A stretch of DNA of 64,000 bases, taken from NCBI GenBank assembly GCA_016711825.1, contig JADJSG010000011.1:248001-312000 (forward strand), given 5' to 3'. Source of the stretch: Bacteroidota bacterium. GTDB taxonomy: Bacteria > Bacteroidota > Bacteroidia > Chitinophagales > Chitinophagaceae. The stretch's first letter is position 1. Each line of letters opens with the position of its first letter. Position numbers and translations under genes: made by a program. Positions 47,901-58,302 of this stretch are shown in pieces. The notes beneath the pieces were generated by a model. That model was given only the letters and a program-made list of their open reading frames with translations. It ran no database searches and was not told the origin of the DNA.

Positions 47901-48020
47901 TGACAAACCCCACAAAAGAATCAGAATGTATTTCCGCAAATATTCTGTTCTAAGTGGCAAAACCGGTCAACGTTATTTGGGCATCGTCACCTTACCCCTT
48001 TCTCCTTACGCCTTACGCCT

Positions 48021-48898
<878 letters not shown>

Positions 48899-48990
48899 AA
48901 TAAGCGAAGGTATGAAAAAGAATGAGCATCAAAGTACCCTATCTCAATAATTGGTCGTTGTGTAATTTATATAAAAAAACAATCCAGTGC

Positions 48991-49311
48991 TTAACCCAGC
49001 TGTTTTTCAAGCAATATTTGATCTCTTTTAAGTCCTTTGTCGAACCAAAAAGTGCCCAATGGCACTAATGATAAAATACCTGCAACAAATGCACGTTTAA
49101 AAGGCCAACGGCAAATAACCCAGGTATAGATCACCGAAATTGCTAACAACACAAACAAACCACCATGAATCCAGCCATTGACAATGACTGCTTGTGGCAG
49201 ATTTGCCCAATATTTTAAAGGCATAGAAATCAATAAAAGTACTAAATAAGAAATGCCCTCAGCAATACCAATAACTCTTAATTGCTTAATGGCGTTTAAT
49301 TGTTTATTCAT
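48991..49311 (-). CDS. DUF3817 membrane protein
   Basis: 106 residues with three hydrophobic segments (IAEGISYLVLLLISMPL, IHGGLFVLLAISVIYTWV and AFVAGILSLVPLGTFWF). The EGISYLVLL and VNGWIHGGLF signatures are those of DUF3817 (YdzA-like) proteins. An integral inner-membrane protein of unknown function. A single gene in the minus-strand run between the MBL and cbpM genes. Confidence 0.8.
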   Translation of the reverse strand: MNKQLNAIKQLRVIGIAEGISYLVLLLISMPLKYWANLPQAVIVNGWIHGGLFVLLAISVIYTWVICRWPFKRAFVAGILSLVPLGTFWFDKGLKRDQILLEKQLG

Positions 49312-49345
49312 TTGGCAAATATAAGCAATCGCTTAAGGAGTGCAC

Positions 49346-49640
49346 TTACGAATCTTCGTATAAACTTAATCGATTGCGAGTTCGGGCCAACTCATCTTGT
49401 AATTCAACTATTTTTTGAGCAAATTAAAAACGATATCAATGCCTTCCATATTGACATGTAACTCGTGGTAAATACGAATGATTTTTTCCACCTCACTGAC
49501 CTGTTCGATGCTGATATACGGAATATCATCATTGGTGATAATTTCAATCAAACCATATTCAGTAAGATTTTGAAAAATGTTGGTTCTAATGCATAATGGA
49601 TACACAAACTTTCAATGGGGACTACATGTTCTAAATTCAT
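49346..49640 (-). CDS. cbpM: CbpA modulator CbpM (two frameshifts)
   Basis: The start MNLEHVVPIESLCIHY at 49640 was reconstructed after adding a base in the T-run near 49575. The middle reads FQNLTEYGLIEIITNDDIPYISIEQVSEVEKIIRIYHELHVNMEGIDIVFNLLKK, in sections, and the end IVELQDELARTRNRLSLYEDS. This is a MerR-like helical protein that binds the J-domain of CbpA. Its start overlaps the end of cbpA by four bases (49637-49640), the usual cbpA-cbpM arrangement, which supports the call. Confidence 0.8.
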
Positions 49641-50526
49641 GATGTACGGAGTTTAGCAAGTGTGGTAAATAATTCTTTTTCTTTTTCGGTGAGATTTTTA
49701 GGAATTGATATATCATAGGTAATAATCAAATCTCCAAATTCTCCCTCTTTTTTATACACGGGAAATCCTTTGCCTTTGAGTCTCACTTTTGTGCCATTTG
49801 CTGTTTCAGGCGGTACTTTAAGTTTTATTTGACCTTCAAATAGCGGTATGTTCACTACCCCACCTAACAAGGCTGTATAGAGATCGAGTGGGACAGTTGT
49901 ATAAAGATGTTGGGCATCTCTTTTAAAGGGTGTGGTATTTACAAGATGAATCGTGAGTAATAAGTCGCCATGGGGTCCACCATTCATTCCTTCCCCTCCA
50001 TGCCCTTTGATACGGAGTACTTGTTGATCTAGTACACCTGCTGGGATGGTAATGGCAATTTTTTTATCGTTGAGGGTTAAGATGTGTTTGTTGGTTTTGT
50101 ACACCTCTCTCAAATCAAGCGATAATTGTGCGGTGTAATCCTGACCCCGATACTTGGTTGTATGACTGCGGCTGTTGCTACTTCTTCCAAAAAAAGATTC
50201 AAAAAAATCGCTGTTTACATCCCCTGGGTCATTAAACCCTTGCCCACCTTGTCCTGCTCCACTCCGTGCTTGTTGACTTCGGGCACGGTTAATTTCGTCT
50301 GCATGTTTCCAATCTTTTCCATGCTCGTCATATTTTTTCTATTTTCAGGATGGCTTAATACCTCATTTGCTTCATTGACCTGTTTAAACATTTTTTCTGC
50401 TTCCTTGTCGTTGGGATTCAAGTCGGGATGATATTTCCGAGCCATTTTACGATAGGCCTTTTTAATATCTTCATCACTTGCATTTTTTGTGATACCAAGT
50501 ATCTTGTAGTAGTCTATAAATTCCAT
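49637..50526 (-). CDS. cbpA: Curved-DNA-binding DnaJ-type co-chaperone CbpA (frameshifted)
   Basis: An N-terminal J-domain (MEFIDYYKILGITKNASDEDI...ARKYHPDLNPNDKEAE, HPD motif) is followed, after the break at 50115-50330, by the C-terminal substrate-binding domain: IAITIPAGVLDQQVLRIKGHGGEGMNG, then GDLLLTIHL, VPPETANGTKVRLKGKGFPV and DLIITYDI. There is no zinc finger, which separates it from DnaJ. A middle part (49.9-50.3 kb) has at least two shifts. It recruits DnaK and binds DNA or unfolded proteins. It forms an operon with cbpM. Confidence 0.87.
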
Positions 50527-50651
50527 AAGTCGGAATGGATTGTTTATGTGTAATTAAATATTTGTTGCTAACTTCTCTTATGTTACTGTTACTCAGCTTT
50601 TAAATAAAATCAACCCCGGATCATTACATACGTTAAATTAAAGTGCAGGAA

Positions 50652-52027
50652 TTATTTTACCCTCATAAACATGGAGAATTTGTCATTGTCTTCTAAAAAA
50701 ATAATGCGGATAGTGGGCATAGTTTCATCGTTTTCTTTTTTAAATTCTACATCTCTCACCTCTGTTTTTAATTTTGCATATTCTTCACTACCCGACTTGT
50801 CTTCCATATCCCAGCCTGCTCCAAGACATTCATCTAACTGGGTTTGCATATTCTCAAAGTCTTTGAGCAATAGTTCGTAATCATTACCTGATTTGAGTTC
50901 AGCAATAAAAGCCCTTTCTTTTTAAACCATGACAAATAGTTTTTTCGGGCACCTTTCAATTTAATTTTACTGTCATTGATTTTAGTATCTGCATTTGTCA
51001 GCTTGCCTTCAATAGCTTTAAATTTATTTTCTTTTCCACTTTGCAAGATATTGGTCAATTGGCTACAAAAGTCATTACCTGATTTTGTTTTCGCATCGCC
51101 GTTATTTGCATCATCACCCACATCTTCAATAATTTTATTGCCACTTGTTTTGCCTGATTTGCGGGAAGGTGTTTTTTCAATAGGTTCTTCCTGGGGATCA
51201 GCGTCTTCATTATCAGCTTGTTTTTCGGCTCTGCGTTTCGCCCTTGAAGTTTTTTTTCTCTGTCGCCTTTTCTTCTTCTACTTCCTCATTTTCTTCTTTA
51301 TTATTTGCTTTACTGCTTTTACGTGTTTGTTTTTTAGGACGTTCACTTTCAGCTTCTTCCTTTTTCTCTTGTTGTTCGGCCAGTTTATCGGCTCTTGCTT
51401 CTTCGCGTTCGGCACGGGTAGGTCTGCTAGGTGTTTTTTCTCAGGGTTAGGCTTTTCAGCAGGTTCATCTTCTGTATCTTCTGTTTTTAATTCTTTTTCG
51501 GGTATAACTTCTTTAGGTGTTGTTGCCATTTCCTTCTTTTCCGGGCTTTTTTTAACCCCTAAAATGGGTGTTTTGCCTTCCGCATTTTTAAACAATATTT
51601 TTACGATGGCAACTTCAGTGGTTTTGAAATGAGTGATCAATGAAGCCAGATTGTCGGCAAAAGTATTGGCCAGGGCTGCGTCGTTAAATTGTATCGCAGT
51701 CCCTAAAAAATCGGTACTCGCTGTATCATTTTTAATAAAATTGATGCAACGATTTTCTTCTACACATTTGATATCTACTGAAAAACCTGCATTGTTTGCT
51801 TTCACTTCAATAAGTTGCAGGTCGGCAAGTCTCATTCTTTGTTGTGTATTAAGTTGTACATACTCTATAATACCCATATTTTCATAAAGCTTCAATGCAT
51901 CTTGTTGGCTATTTGCATTCATTTTTAAACATTCCTGCAAAATAGTCAAGGTACTTTTTATATCCGTTTGCGCATTGACATGAAGAATACTGAACCATAT
52001 CAATAAAAAAAGAAATATTTTTTTCAT
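50652..52027 (-). CDS. Secreted Lys/Glu-rich protein of unknown function (frameshifted)
   Basis: The signal peptide (MKKIFLFLLIWFSILHVNAQ) at 52027 opens a globular N-terminal domain of about 140 residues (CVEENRCINFI, LASLITHFKTTEVAIVKILF). A long charged low-complexity middle follows (KSPEKKEMATTPKEVIPEKE, then Lys/Arg/Glu runs), and a C-terminal domain contains SGNDFCSQLTNILQSGKENKF, LKGARKNYLSWFKK and the end IFLEDNDKFSMFMRVK at 50652. Several shifts lie in the repetitive middle. The repaired protein has about 455 residues. I do not recognise the family. It is near cbpA on the same strand but not in an obvious operon. Confidence 0.65.
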
Positions 52028-52345
52028 GGGTACAAAACTTTACACAATAATACGTCATTTTTCATAAGCAATGTCACGGTAGGTTTTAGTATTTCTATAC
52101 TTTTATCAAAGTCAAATTTTGCTGGCAAAATCAATTTGGCGTTTAAAGTGCTTCGAACAGGTGTATTTAATCATTATTTTTACGAAATAGACATAGTGAA
52201 TGCATATTTTCATTTAAAAATCTTAGGTCTATCAATGGTAAACTGTGCCATTAATTGCATATTCCCTCACAACAATCATTCACAATTTTTTCATAAATAC
52301 TACGTTAGTAAGCCAAACCTTTTATTTTTACAAAAAACTACATAC

Positions 52346-53899
52346 ATGAATACAAAAATCTTATGGATAGATGATGAAATGGACTCGTTGAAATCACAAA
52401 TTATGTTTCTTGAAAATAAAGGGTACGATGTTGAATGTCTTTCAAATGGATATGATGGACTAGAATATTTAAAAGCAAATTCGGTAGATGTTATTTTACT
52501 TGATGAAAGTATGCCAGGTATGACAGGGCTTGAAACCCTTGCACAAATTAAAGAATACAATGTGAATATTCCGGTGGTGATGGTCACCAAAAATGAAGCT
52601 GAAAACATAATGGAAGACGCCATTGGTGCTCAAATAACCGATTACTTGATAAAGCCGGTAAACCCTCATCAAATATTACATACTTTAAAGAAAATCATAG
52701 ATTCGAAAAGTTTAGTGAGTGAAAAAACAACCCAAAACTACCAACAAGAATTTAGAAAATTATTCATGGCATTGAATTCAAACCCTGACTATACTGAATG
52801 GTGCGAATTATATAAAAAAATAGTGTACTGGGAGCTTGAAATGCAGAAATCAAACAGCCCTGAAATGCAGGAAATACATCAGTCGCAAAAAGAAGAGGCC
52901 AATAATGAATTTTGTAAATTTATTGATCGCAACTATGCTAAATGGATTAAAGCGAAAGAATCTGATGCGCCCGTAATGAGTCATACCCTTATGAAGAAAC
53001 ATGTGTTTCCGTTTTTAGAAAAAGGCAAACCTGTATTCTTCATTTTGATTGACAATCTTCGATATGATCAGTGGAAATCTATTCAGCCAAAATTTGCAGA
53101 ATATTTTAGACTCCTTGAGGAAGACATTGTTTTGGCGACCTTACCTACAACCACACAATACAGTAGGAATGCCATATTTGCGGGAATGTTGCCGATGGAT
53201 ATTGAAAAAAAATATCCGGTAGAATGGAAAAATGATGATGAAGATGGGGGTAAAAATCTGTATGAAGAACAGTTTTTTGCTGATCAGCTCAAAAGAAATC
53301 ATTTATCGAATATTAAATTTTCATACACAAAAGTCACCAATCATCATAACGGTGAATTGCTCGAAAACAATATTCAGAATATGTTGCATAATGATTTGAA
53401 TATTATCGTTTACAATTTTGTAGATATGCTGAGTCATGCACGAACTGAAATGGAAGTATTGAAAGAGTTGGCCAATGATGAAATTTCCTACCGATCTATA
53501 ACACAAAGTTGGTTTGAACATTCCCCCTTATTTGCCGCACTCAAAAAAGTAGCAGATAAAAATGTAAAACTGATTATCGCCACCGATCATGGCAGTGTGC
53601 AAGTAAAATCGCCAAGTAAAGTAGTAGGTGATAAACAAACCACCACCAATATCAGATACAAGCATGGAAGAAATTTGCAATATGAACCCAAAGAAGTATT
53701 GTCTTATCGTGAACCCAATGATATTGGCTTACCAAAACCCAATTTCAACTCCACTTTTATTTTTTCGAAACATCAAGGCTATTTATGTTACCCCAATAAC
53801 TACAATCATTTTGTCAATTATTTTAAAAATACCTTTCAACATGGAGGTGTTTCACTCGAAGAGATGTTGGTGCCATTGATTAAAATGGAAAGTAAGTAG
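52346..53899 (+). CDS. porX: PorX-like response regulator with PglZ domain, T9SS regulator
   Basis: A response regulator and PglZ fusion. The receiver has acidic pair Asp9-Asp10, phospho-acceptor Asp53 (VILLDESMPG), Thr81 and Lys103 (YLIKPVNP). The PglZ/alkaline-phosphatase-like domain (about 200-518) has metal-site residues in FILIDNLRYDQWKS, ATLPTTTQYSRNAIFAG and IATDHGSVQV. In Porphyromonas and relatives PorX, with PorY, controls T9SS gene expression. Upstream in-frame codons to 52136 exist but the receiver starts cleanly at MNTKILWIDDE. Its presence beside many T9SS-cargo genes is coherent. Confidence 0.9.
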   Translation: MNTKILWIDDEMDSLKSQIMFLENKGYDVECLSNGYDGLEYLKANSVDVILLDESMPGMTGLETLAQIKEYNVNIPVVMVTKNEAENIMEDAIGAQITDYLIKPVNPHQILHTLKKIIDSKSLVSEKTTQNYQQEFRKLFMALNSNPDYTEWCELYKKIVYWELEMQKSNSPEMQEIHQSQKEEANNEFCKFIDRNYAKWIKAKESDAPVMSHTLMKKHVFPFLEKGKPVFFILIDNLRYDQWKSIQPKFAEYFRLLEEDIVLATLPTTTQYSRNAIFAGMLPMDIEKKYPVEWKNDDEDGGKNLYEEQFFADQLKRNHLSNIKFSYTKVTNHHNGELLENNIQNMLHNDLNIIVYNFVDMLSHARTEMEVLKELANDEISYRSITQSWFEHSPLFAALKKVADKNVKLIIATDHGSVQVKSPSKVVGDKQTTTNIRYKHGRNLQYEPKEVLSYREPNDIGLPKPNFNSTFIFSKHQGYLCYPNNYNHFVNYFKNTFQHGGVSLEEMLVPLIKMESK

Positions 53900-53960
53900 G
53901 TCTGTAAATAAACGTTTGGGTTTAAGGTTATACTTTGTGAGCTGCAATACATCGCTGGCA

Positions 53961-54091
53961 TGATACTAGGTTAATGCAAATATTCCTATTGTATTTAATC
54001 AATAATCTGTAAAAAAATTGGTATAATACCCATACACATTACATTTAAGCTATTCACAAATGGATTATCATTCATGTGTGGTTGGTATTAT
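53961..54091 (+). repeat. Interspersed intergenic repeat, third locus
   Basis: It begins TGATACTAGG, contains TGTATTTAATCAATAATCTG, then TTGGTATAATACC and ends GTTGGTATTAT. It aligns with 41448-41558. It lies between porX and the DUF2520 gene, ending 32 bases before the ATG; its end contributes the TTTG preceding a TATATTTG box at 54112-54119. Confidence 0.55.
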
Positions 54092-54123
54092 TTGCTTTTA
54101 AATATTAAACTTATATTTGAAGA

Positions 54124-54879
54124 ATGAAAATTGCCATAATAGGTTCAGGAAATATAGCTACTTTTTTTGCAAAAAAACTAACTGAACATGGTTTTGAAAT
54201 TGTGCAGGTCATTTCTGCAAATCCAGCCCATGCAAAAGCTTTAGCTGTTCAATACCAAAGTAGTTATAGTACCGATTTATCAGCCTTAAACCAGGATGCA
54301 GACGCTTATGTATTTGCCGTAAAAGATGATGTATTGCTTGAAATGGCTCAGCATTTCCAATTGCACGATAAACTACTTATACACACTGCGGGTTCAATAC
54401 AATTAGACGAACTTACCTCAATGTCGACCCAGCTCGCTTCCATCTGGTGCGTTTATTCAATCAATAAAAATCATTTACCAATTCATGATAAGGTTCCATT
54501 AGTGGTACAAGCCAATACCCCCCAGGTACTCGAAAAGGTAAAAAAAGTAGCCCTGGCAATAAGTCAAAACCTCTTTTACCTGACTGCTGAACAACAATCA
54601 ACTCTTCATTTATCAGCCGTATTTGCCAATAATTTTGTCAACCATATATTATCAATCAGCGAGCGCCTCCTTGAATCGAAACAAATACCGATGGAAGCGC
54701 TCTTACCCATTATTCAAGACACCGTAGACAAATTACAATTTAGTGCTGCAAGTAAAAATCAAACCGGACCAGCGATAAGACATGATGAAAAAACGATGAA
54801 AAAACACTTAATGATGCTACAAACGGAAGATGACAAACAAATCTATGAACTGATTTCAAGAAGTATTCAAAATTCATAA
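54124..54879 (+). CDS. Rossmann-fold DUF2520 protein (ProC/F420-oxidoreductase-like)
   Basis: 251 residues. The nucleotide-binding start is KIAIIGSGNIATFFAKKL (GxGxxA), followed by HTAGSIQLDEL. The C-terminal helical domain DUF2520 has FANNFVNHILSISERLL and KNQTGPAIRHD. The family pairs a Rossmann NAD(P) domain with a helical dimerisation domain, as in pyrroline-carboxylate reductase relatives, and is common beside HAD-phosphatase genes in Bacteroidota. Substrate unknown. No frameshift. The stop is 57 bases before the sucD start. Confidence 0.85.
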   Translation: MKIAIIGSGNIATFFAKKLTEHGFEIVQVISANPAHAKALAVQYQSSYSTDLSALNQDADAYVFAVKDDVLLEMAQHFQLHDKLLIHTAGSIQLDELTSMSTQLASIWCVYSINKNHLPIHDKVPLVVQANTPQVLEKVKKVALAISQNLFYLTAEQQSTLHLSAVFANNFVNHILSISERLLESKQIPMEALLPIIQDTVDKLQFSAASKNQTGPAIRHDEKTMKKHLMMLQTEDDKQIYELISRSIQNS

Positions 54880-54902
54880 TGTGTAATCTCAAAATTGAAC
54901 AT

Positions 54903-54910
54903 TACATTTG
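54903..54910 (+). promoter_or_regulatory. Putative -7 element of sucD
   Basis: TACATTTG fits TAnnTTTG and lies 26 bases before the sucD ATG, in the gap after the DUF2520 gene, so sucD likely has its own promoter. Confidence 0.4.
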
Positions 54911-54936
54911 CACCTCAAAAAAACAACAATAATCAG

Positions 54937-55805
54937 ATGGGTGTATTAGTAAGCAAAGACAGTAAAGTAATCGTTCAGGGATTTACAGGAACAGAAGGTA
55001 CCTTTCATGCAACACAAATGATAGAATATGGTACAAATGTAGTAGGTGGTGTAACACCGGGTAAAGGAGGCACCACACACCTTGACAAACCCGTATTTAA
55101 TACAGTAGCAGATGCTGTAAACACAGCTGGCGCCGATGTTTCTATCATCTTTGTACCGCCTGCTTTTGCTGCAGATGCCATTATGGAAGCTGCGGATGCT
55201 GGTATCAAAACCATCATTTGTATCACAGAAGGCATTCCTGTTCAAGATATGGTAACTGCTAAAGAATATATCAAAGATAAAAATTGTCGTTTAGTAGGAC
55301 CAAACTGTCCAGGGGTTATAACGGCCGATGAAGCTAAAGTGGGTATTATGCCAGGATTTATCTTTAAAAAGGTACAATTGGTATCGTTTCCAAATCTGGT
55401 ACCCTAACTTATGAAGCTGCTGATCAGGTGGTAAAAGCAGGTTTGGGTGTAACGACTGCCATCGGTATAGGTGGCGACCCTATTATTGGCACTACCACAA
55501 GAGAAGCTGTAGAATTACTCATGAACGACCCTGAAACCAAAGGCATTATTATGATTGGCGAAATTGGTGGTGGCATGGAAGCTGAAGCTGCAAATTGGCT
55601 TAAAGACAATATGCGTAAACCAGTGGTAGGTTTTATTGCTGGTCAAACGGCGCCTGCTGGCAGACGAATGGGTCATGCTGGAGCTATCGTTGGTGGTTCA
55701 GATGATACCGCTGCTGCCAAAATGAAAATTATGCGTGCTTGTGGTATTCATGTAGTAGACAGTCCTGCAGATATAGGTAAAACGATGGCCGAGGTATTAA
55801 ACTAA
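54937..55805 (+). CDS. sucD: Succinyl-CoA ligase alpha subunit (one frameshift)
   Basis: The TCA-cycle alpha subunit, which binds CoA and carries the phospho-histidine. The N-terminus is MGVLVSKDSKVIVQGFTGTEGTFHATQMIEYGTNVVGG (in sections), with TPGKGGTTHLDKPVF and the CoA-binding GPNCPG. After the break come VTTAIGIGGDPIIGTTTREAVELL, MIGEIGGGMEAEAANWL and the His site MGHAGAIVGG. One A is missing in the AAAAA run near 55370; repair reads IFKKGTIGIVSKSGTLTYEAADQVV. Length is about 289 residues. The ATG at 54937 matches the family start. Confidence 0.93.
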
Positions 55806-55893
55806 TCGTCTGATACGTTGCAGATTTATATTTTACTACATTCAGGAATTTATCTATTCAGTTTACTTGCTAAATTGATTATCTTTGCGCACT

Positions 55894-57747
55894 ATGAGTA
55901 ATGCTATACAAGAACTCGAACACGTAGTCATCAAATTTGCTGGGGACAGTGGTGATGGCATACAGCTTACTGGATCACAGTTTACGAACAACACCGCTTT
56001 AATAGGTAATGATTTATCAACTTTTCCTGACTTTCCTGCCGAAATAAGAGCCCCTATTGGCACTTTGCCGGGTGTGAGCGGATTTCAACTTCATTTTTCA
56101 TCCCAAACTATTTTTACCCCCGGAGACGAATGTGATGTTCTGGTGGCTATGAATGCAGCAGCCTTGAAAGTTAATTTGCCCGTCATTAAAAAGGGTGGTA
56201 TTATTATTTTAAACACGGATGGGTTCGATTCAAAAAACCTCAGATTAGCCAACTATCCCGAAGGCGTAAATCCTTTAGAGAATAATTCATTAGATAGCTA
56301 TACAGTATATAAAATAGATGTCACCAAACTTACCCGCGAAGCATTAAAAGACATTACTACTTTGGGTGTAAAAGAAAAAGACCGTGCTAAAAATATGTTT
56401 GTGCTGGGCTTTTTATATTGGATGTACGACAGGGATATGGACAATACCATTGCTTTCTTAACCGAAAAATTTGGCAAAAAACCAGCTATTTTAGAAAGTA
56501 ATATAGCCACCTTAAAAGCTGGCTATCATTATGGCGATACAACCGAAATTTTCACTTCTAGATATAAAGTTCAAAAGGCAAAAGTGTCGCCGGGTGTTTA
56601 CAGAAGTATCACTGGCAATACAGCCTTGTCTCTTGGCTTAGTAGCAGCTGCTCAAAAATCTGGATTAACCATGTTTTTGGGTTCATACCCTATCACTCCA
56701 GCTTCTGACATCCTGCATGAATTAAGTAAATATAAAAATTATAATATCATTACCTTTCAGGCTGAAGATGAGATTGCAGCTATCACCTCTGCTATTGGCG
56801 CATCTTATGGTGGCACATTGGGTGTTACTACTACATCAGGGCCTGGTATGGCTTTGAAAGCAGAAGCCATGGGATTGGCTGTAATGCTTGAAATTCCCTT
56901 ATTAATCATTGATATACAACGTGGAGGTCCTTCAACTGGCCTTCCTACAAAAACGGAGCAAAGCGATTTGTTGCAAGCCTATTATGGCCGAAATGGTGAA
57001 TGCCCTATGCCCATTGTATCAGCCTCTTCGCCCTCTGATTGTTTTAAAGTAGCCATCGAAGCTTGTCGAATTGCCATTGAACATATGACACCGGTGATAT
57101 TGTTAAGTGATGGATTTATTGCCAATGGTGCTGAACCATGGAAATTTCCGCAATCAAAAGATATAGCACCTATAAAAGTTGAATTTAAAAAATCGCTTGA
57201 CGAAGGAGAAAGCACCTTATTGCCTTATCAGCGTGACGAAAAATTAGTGAGGCCATGGGTGATTCCTGGTAGTGCAGGATTAGAGCATCGCATTGGTGGA
57301 CTGGAGAAACAAGACATCACGGGCAATGTTAGCTATGATGCCGAAAACCATGAGCATATGGTCAAAACACGTCAGGCAAAAGTAGACCTCATTGCAGACT
57401 ATCTCCCTTCTCAACAACTGCATTTGGGTGAAGAAACGGGCGATATTTTGATTTTAGGCTGGGGATCCACGTTTGGAGTTATTACTGTGGTGGTTCAAAA
57501 ATTAATGGCAGAGGGCATTCGCATTGGACATTGTCATTTAACTTATATCAGACCTTTTGCTAAGAATTTAGGAGAAATATTGAAAAATTACAAAATGGTG
57601 ATTGTGCCTGAAATCAATAATGGTCAATTGGTAAAAATCATACGCAGTGAATTTTTAATTGATGCCATCCCTTTTAATAAAATCAAAGGAACACCTATAA
57701 CCCAGGATGAATTAGAAACCTTTATCAAAAAACAGCTCTTGTCATAA
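55894..57747 (+). CDS. korA: 2-oxoglutarate (2-oxoacid):ferredoxin oxidoreductase, alpha subunit (KorA type)
   Basis: An intact 617-residue fused gamma-alpha subunit of a 2-oxoacid ferredoxin oxidoreductase. The gamma domain (about 1-190) begins VVIKFAGDSGDGIQLTG. The alpha domain has the pyrimidine-binding part SYPITPASDILHELSK, QAEDEIAAITSAIGASYGG and TTSGPGMALKAEA, then RGGPSTGLPTKTEQSDL. It oxidatively decarboxylates 2-oxoglutarate or pyruvate to the acyl-CoA with ferredoxin as acceptor; partner korB carries thiamine diphosphate and normally lies next to it. It is not adjacent here: an OmpA gene follows within 13 bases. The start chosen is the ATG at 55894, after a TATCTTTG box. Confidence 0.9.
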   Translation: MSNAIQELEHVVIKFAGDSGDGIQLTGSQFTNNTALIGNDLSTFPDFPAEIRAPIGTLPGVSGFQLHFSSQTIFTPGDECDVLVAMNAAALKVNLPVIKKGGIIILNTDGFDSKNLRLANYPEGVNPLENNSLDSYTVYKIDVTKLTREALKDITTLGVKEKDRAKNMFVLGFLYWMYDRDMDNTIAFLTEKFGKKPAILESNIATLKAGYHYGDTTEIFTSRYKVQKAKVSPGVYRSITGNTALSLGLVAAAQKSGLTMFLGSYPITPASDILHELSKYKNYNIITFQAEDEIAAITSAIGASYGGTLGVTTTSGPGMALKAEAMGLAVMLEIPLLIIDIQRGGPSTGLPTKTEQSDLLQAYYGRNGECPMPIVSASSPSDCFKVAIEACRIAIEHMTPVILLSDGFIANGAEPWKFPQSKDIAPIKVEFKKSLDEGESTLLPYQRDEKLVRPWVIPGSAGLEHRIGGLEKQDITGNVSYDAENHEHMVKTRQAKVDLIADYLPSQQLHLGEETGDILILGWGSTFGVITVVVQKLMAEGIRIGHCHLTYIRPFAKNLGEILKNYKMVIVPEINNGQLVKIIRSEFLIDAIPFNKIKGTPITQDELETFIKKQLLS

Positions 57748-57760
57748 TCGGTTTATTTAA

Positions 57761-58288
57761 ATGAAATCAATTTATATTCTGCTCTTAAGTATCGTGTTTG
57801 CCAGTTCCTTTACATCTTGTAAAGTGACAAAAGATAAAGTTTCAAAAAAAGAGAAACAGCAATATATCAATGGGTTTTATCAAGAATTAAAGGAAGACTT
57901 TCCAGATGCCGAAATCACTTTAATACAGGACAGTATAAAAGTGATTTTTCCTGATAACATCATGTTTGATGTGGGTTCGGCTGTTTGGAAGAAAACATTT
58001 TTCGAAAAATTGATTCGATTTTCTACGTTGTTTAATAAATATGAAAAAACAAATCTGTTGATAACAGGTCATACAGATAATACGGGTGAAGGTGTAGATA
58101 ATGACCGGCTTTCAAAATTCAGGGCCGATAATGTAAAATTAAAAATGATTGAATATAAGGTACTCAAGGAAAGACTATTTGTATGGGGAATGGGAGCAAG
58201 ACAACCCCTAACAGAGAATAAAACTGAAGAAGGTAAAGCAAGAAACCGGAGAGTAGAATTTGTAGTCATGTATCAGCCTCGGCATTAA
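57761..58288 (+). CDS. OmpA-family lipoprotein (first of a tandem pair)
   Basis: 175 residues with a lipobox (FASSFTSC, Cys20). The OmpA/MotB peptidoglycan-binding domain follows: TLIQDSIKVIFPDNIMFDVGS, LLITGHTDNTGEGVDNDRLSKFRADNV, LFVWGMGARQPLTENKTEEGKARNRRVEFVV. It anchors to the outer membrane and binds the cell wall. It starts 13 bases after korA and is followed 15 bases later by a paralogue, so the two are likely cotranscribed and originated by duplication. Confidence 0.87.
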   Translation: MKSIYILLLSIVFASSFTSCKVTKDKVSKKEKQQYINGFYQELKEDFPDAEITLIQDSIKVIFPDNIMFDVGSAVWKKTFFEKLIRFSTLFNKYEKTNLLITGHTDNTGEGVDNDRLSKFRADNVKLKMIEYKVLKERLFVWGMGARQPLTENKTEEGKARNRRVEFVVMYQPRH

Positions 58289-58302
58289 AAAATAAAAAAC
58301 AG

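Larger units (their letters stand above)
46542..47983 (+). mobile_element. Complete IS3-type insertion sequence, about 1.44 kb
   Basis: The left end TGCCCGAAATACGTTGACCG (46542 on) and right end, whose reverse complement is TGCCCAAATAACGTTGACCGG (47983 back), form imperfect inverted repeats of about 23 bases. They enclose a single transposase gene. No clear target duplication is found: the flanks GTCAG and TCGTCAC do not match as 3-5 base repeats. It is inserted beside simple-sequence DNA. Confidence 0.85.

Noticed and set aside
46530..47995. Target-site duplication of the IS3-type element
   Set aside because: GTCA occurs near both ends but at different distances from the inverted repeats, so it is not a clean duplication.
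51244..51632. Plus-strand open frames opposite the Lys/Glu-rich secreted protein
   Set aside because: Phe/Ser/Leu-rich translations are what the antisense of a Lys/Glu-rich coding strand gives; the minus-strand protein has a signal peptide and continuous domains.
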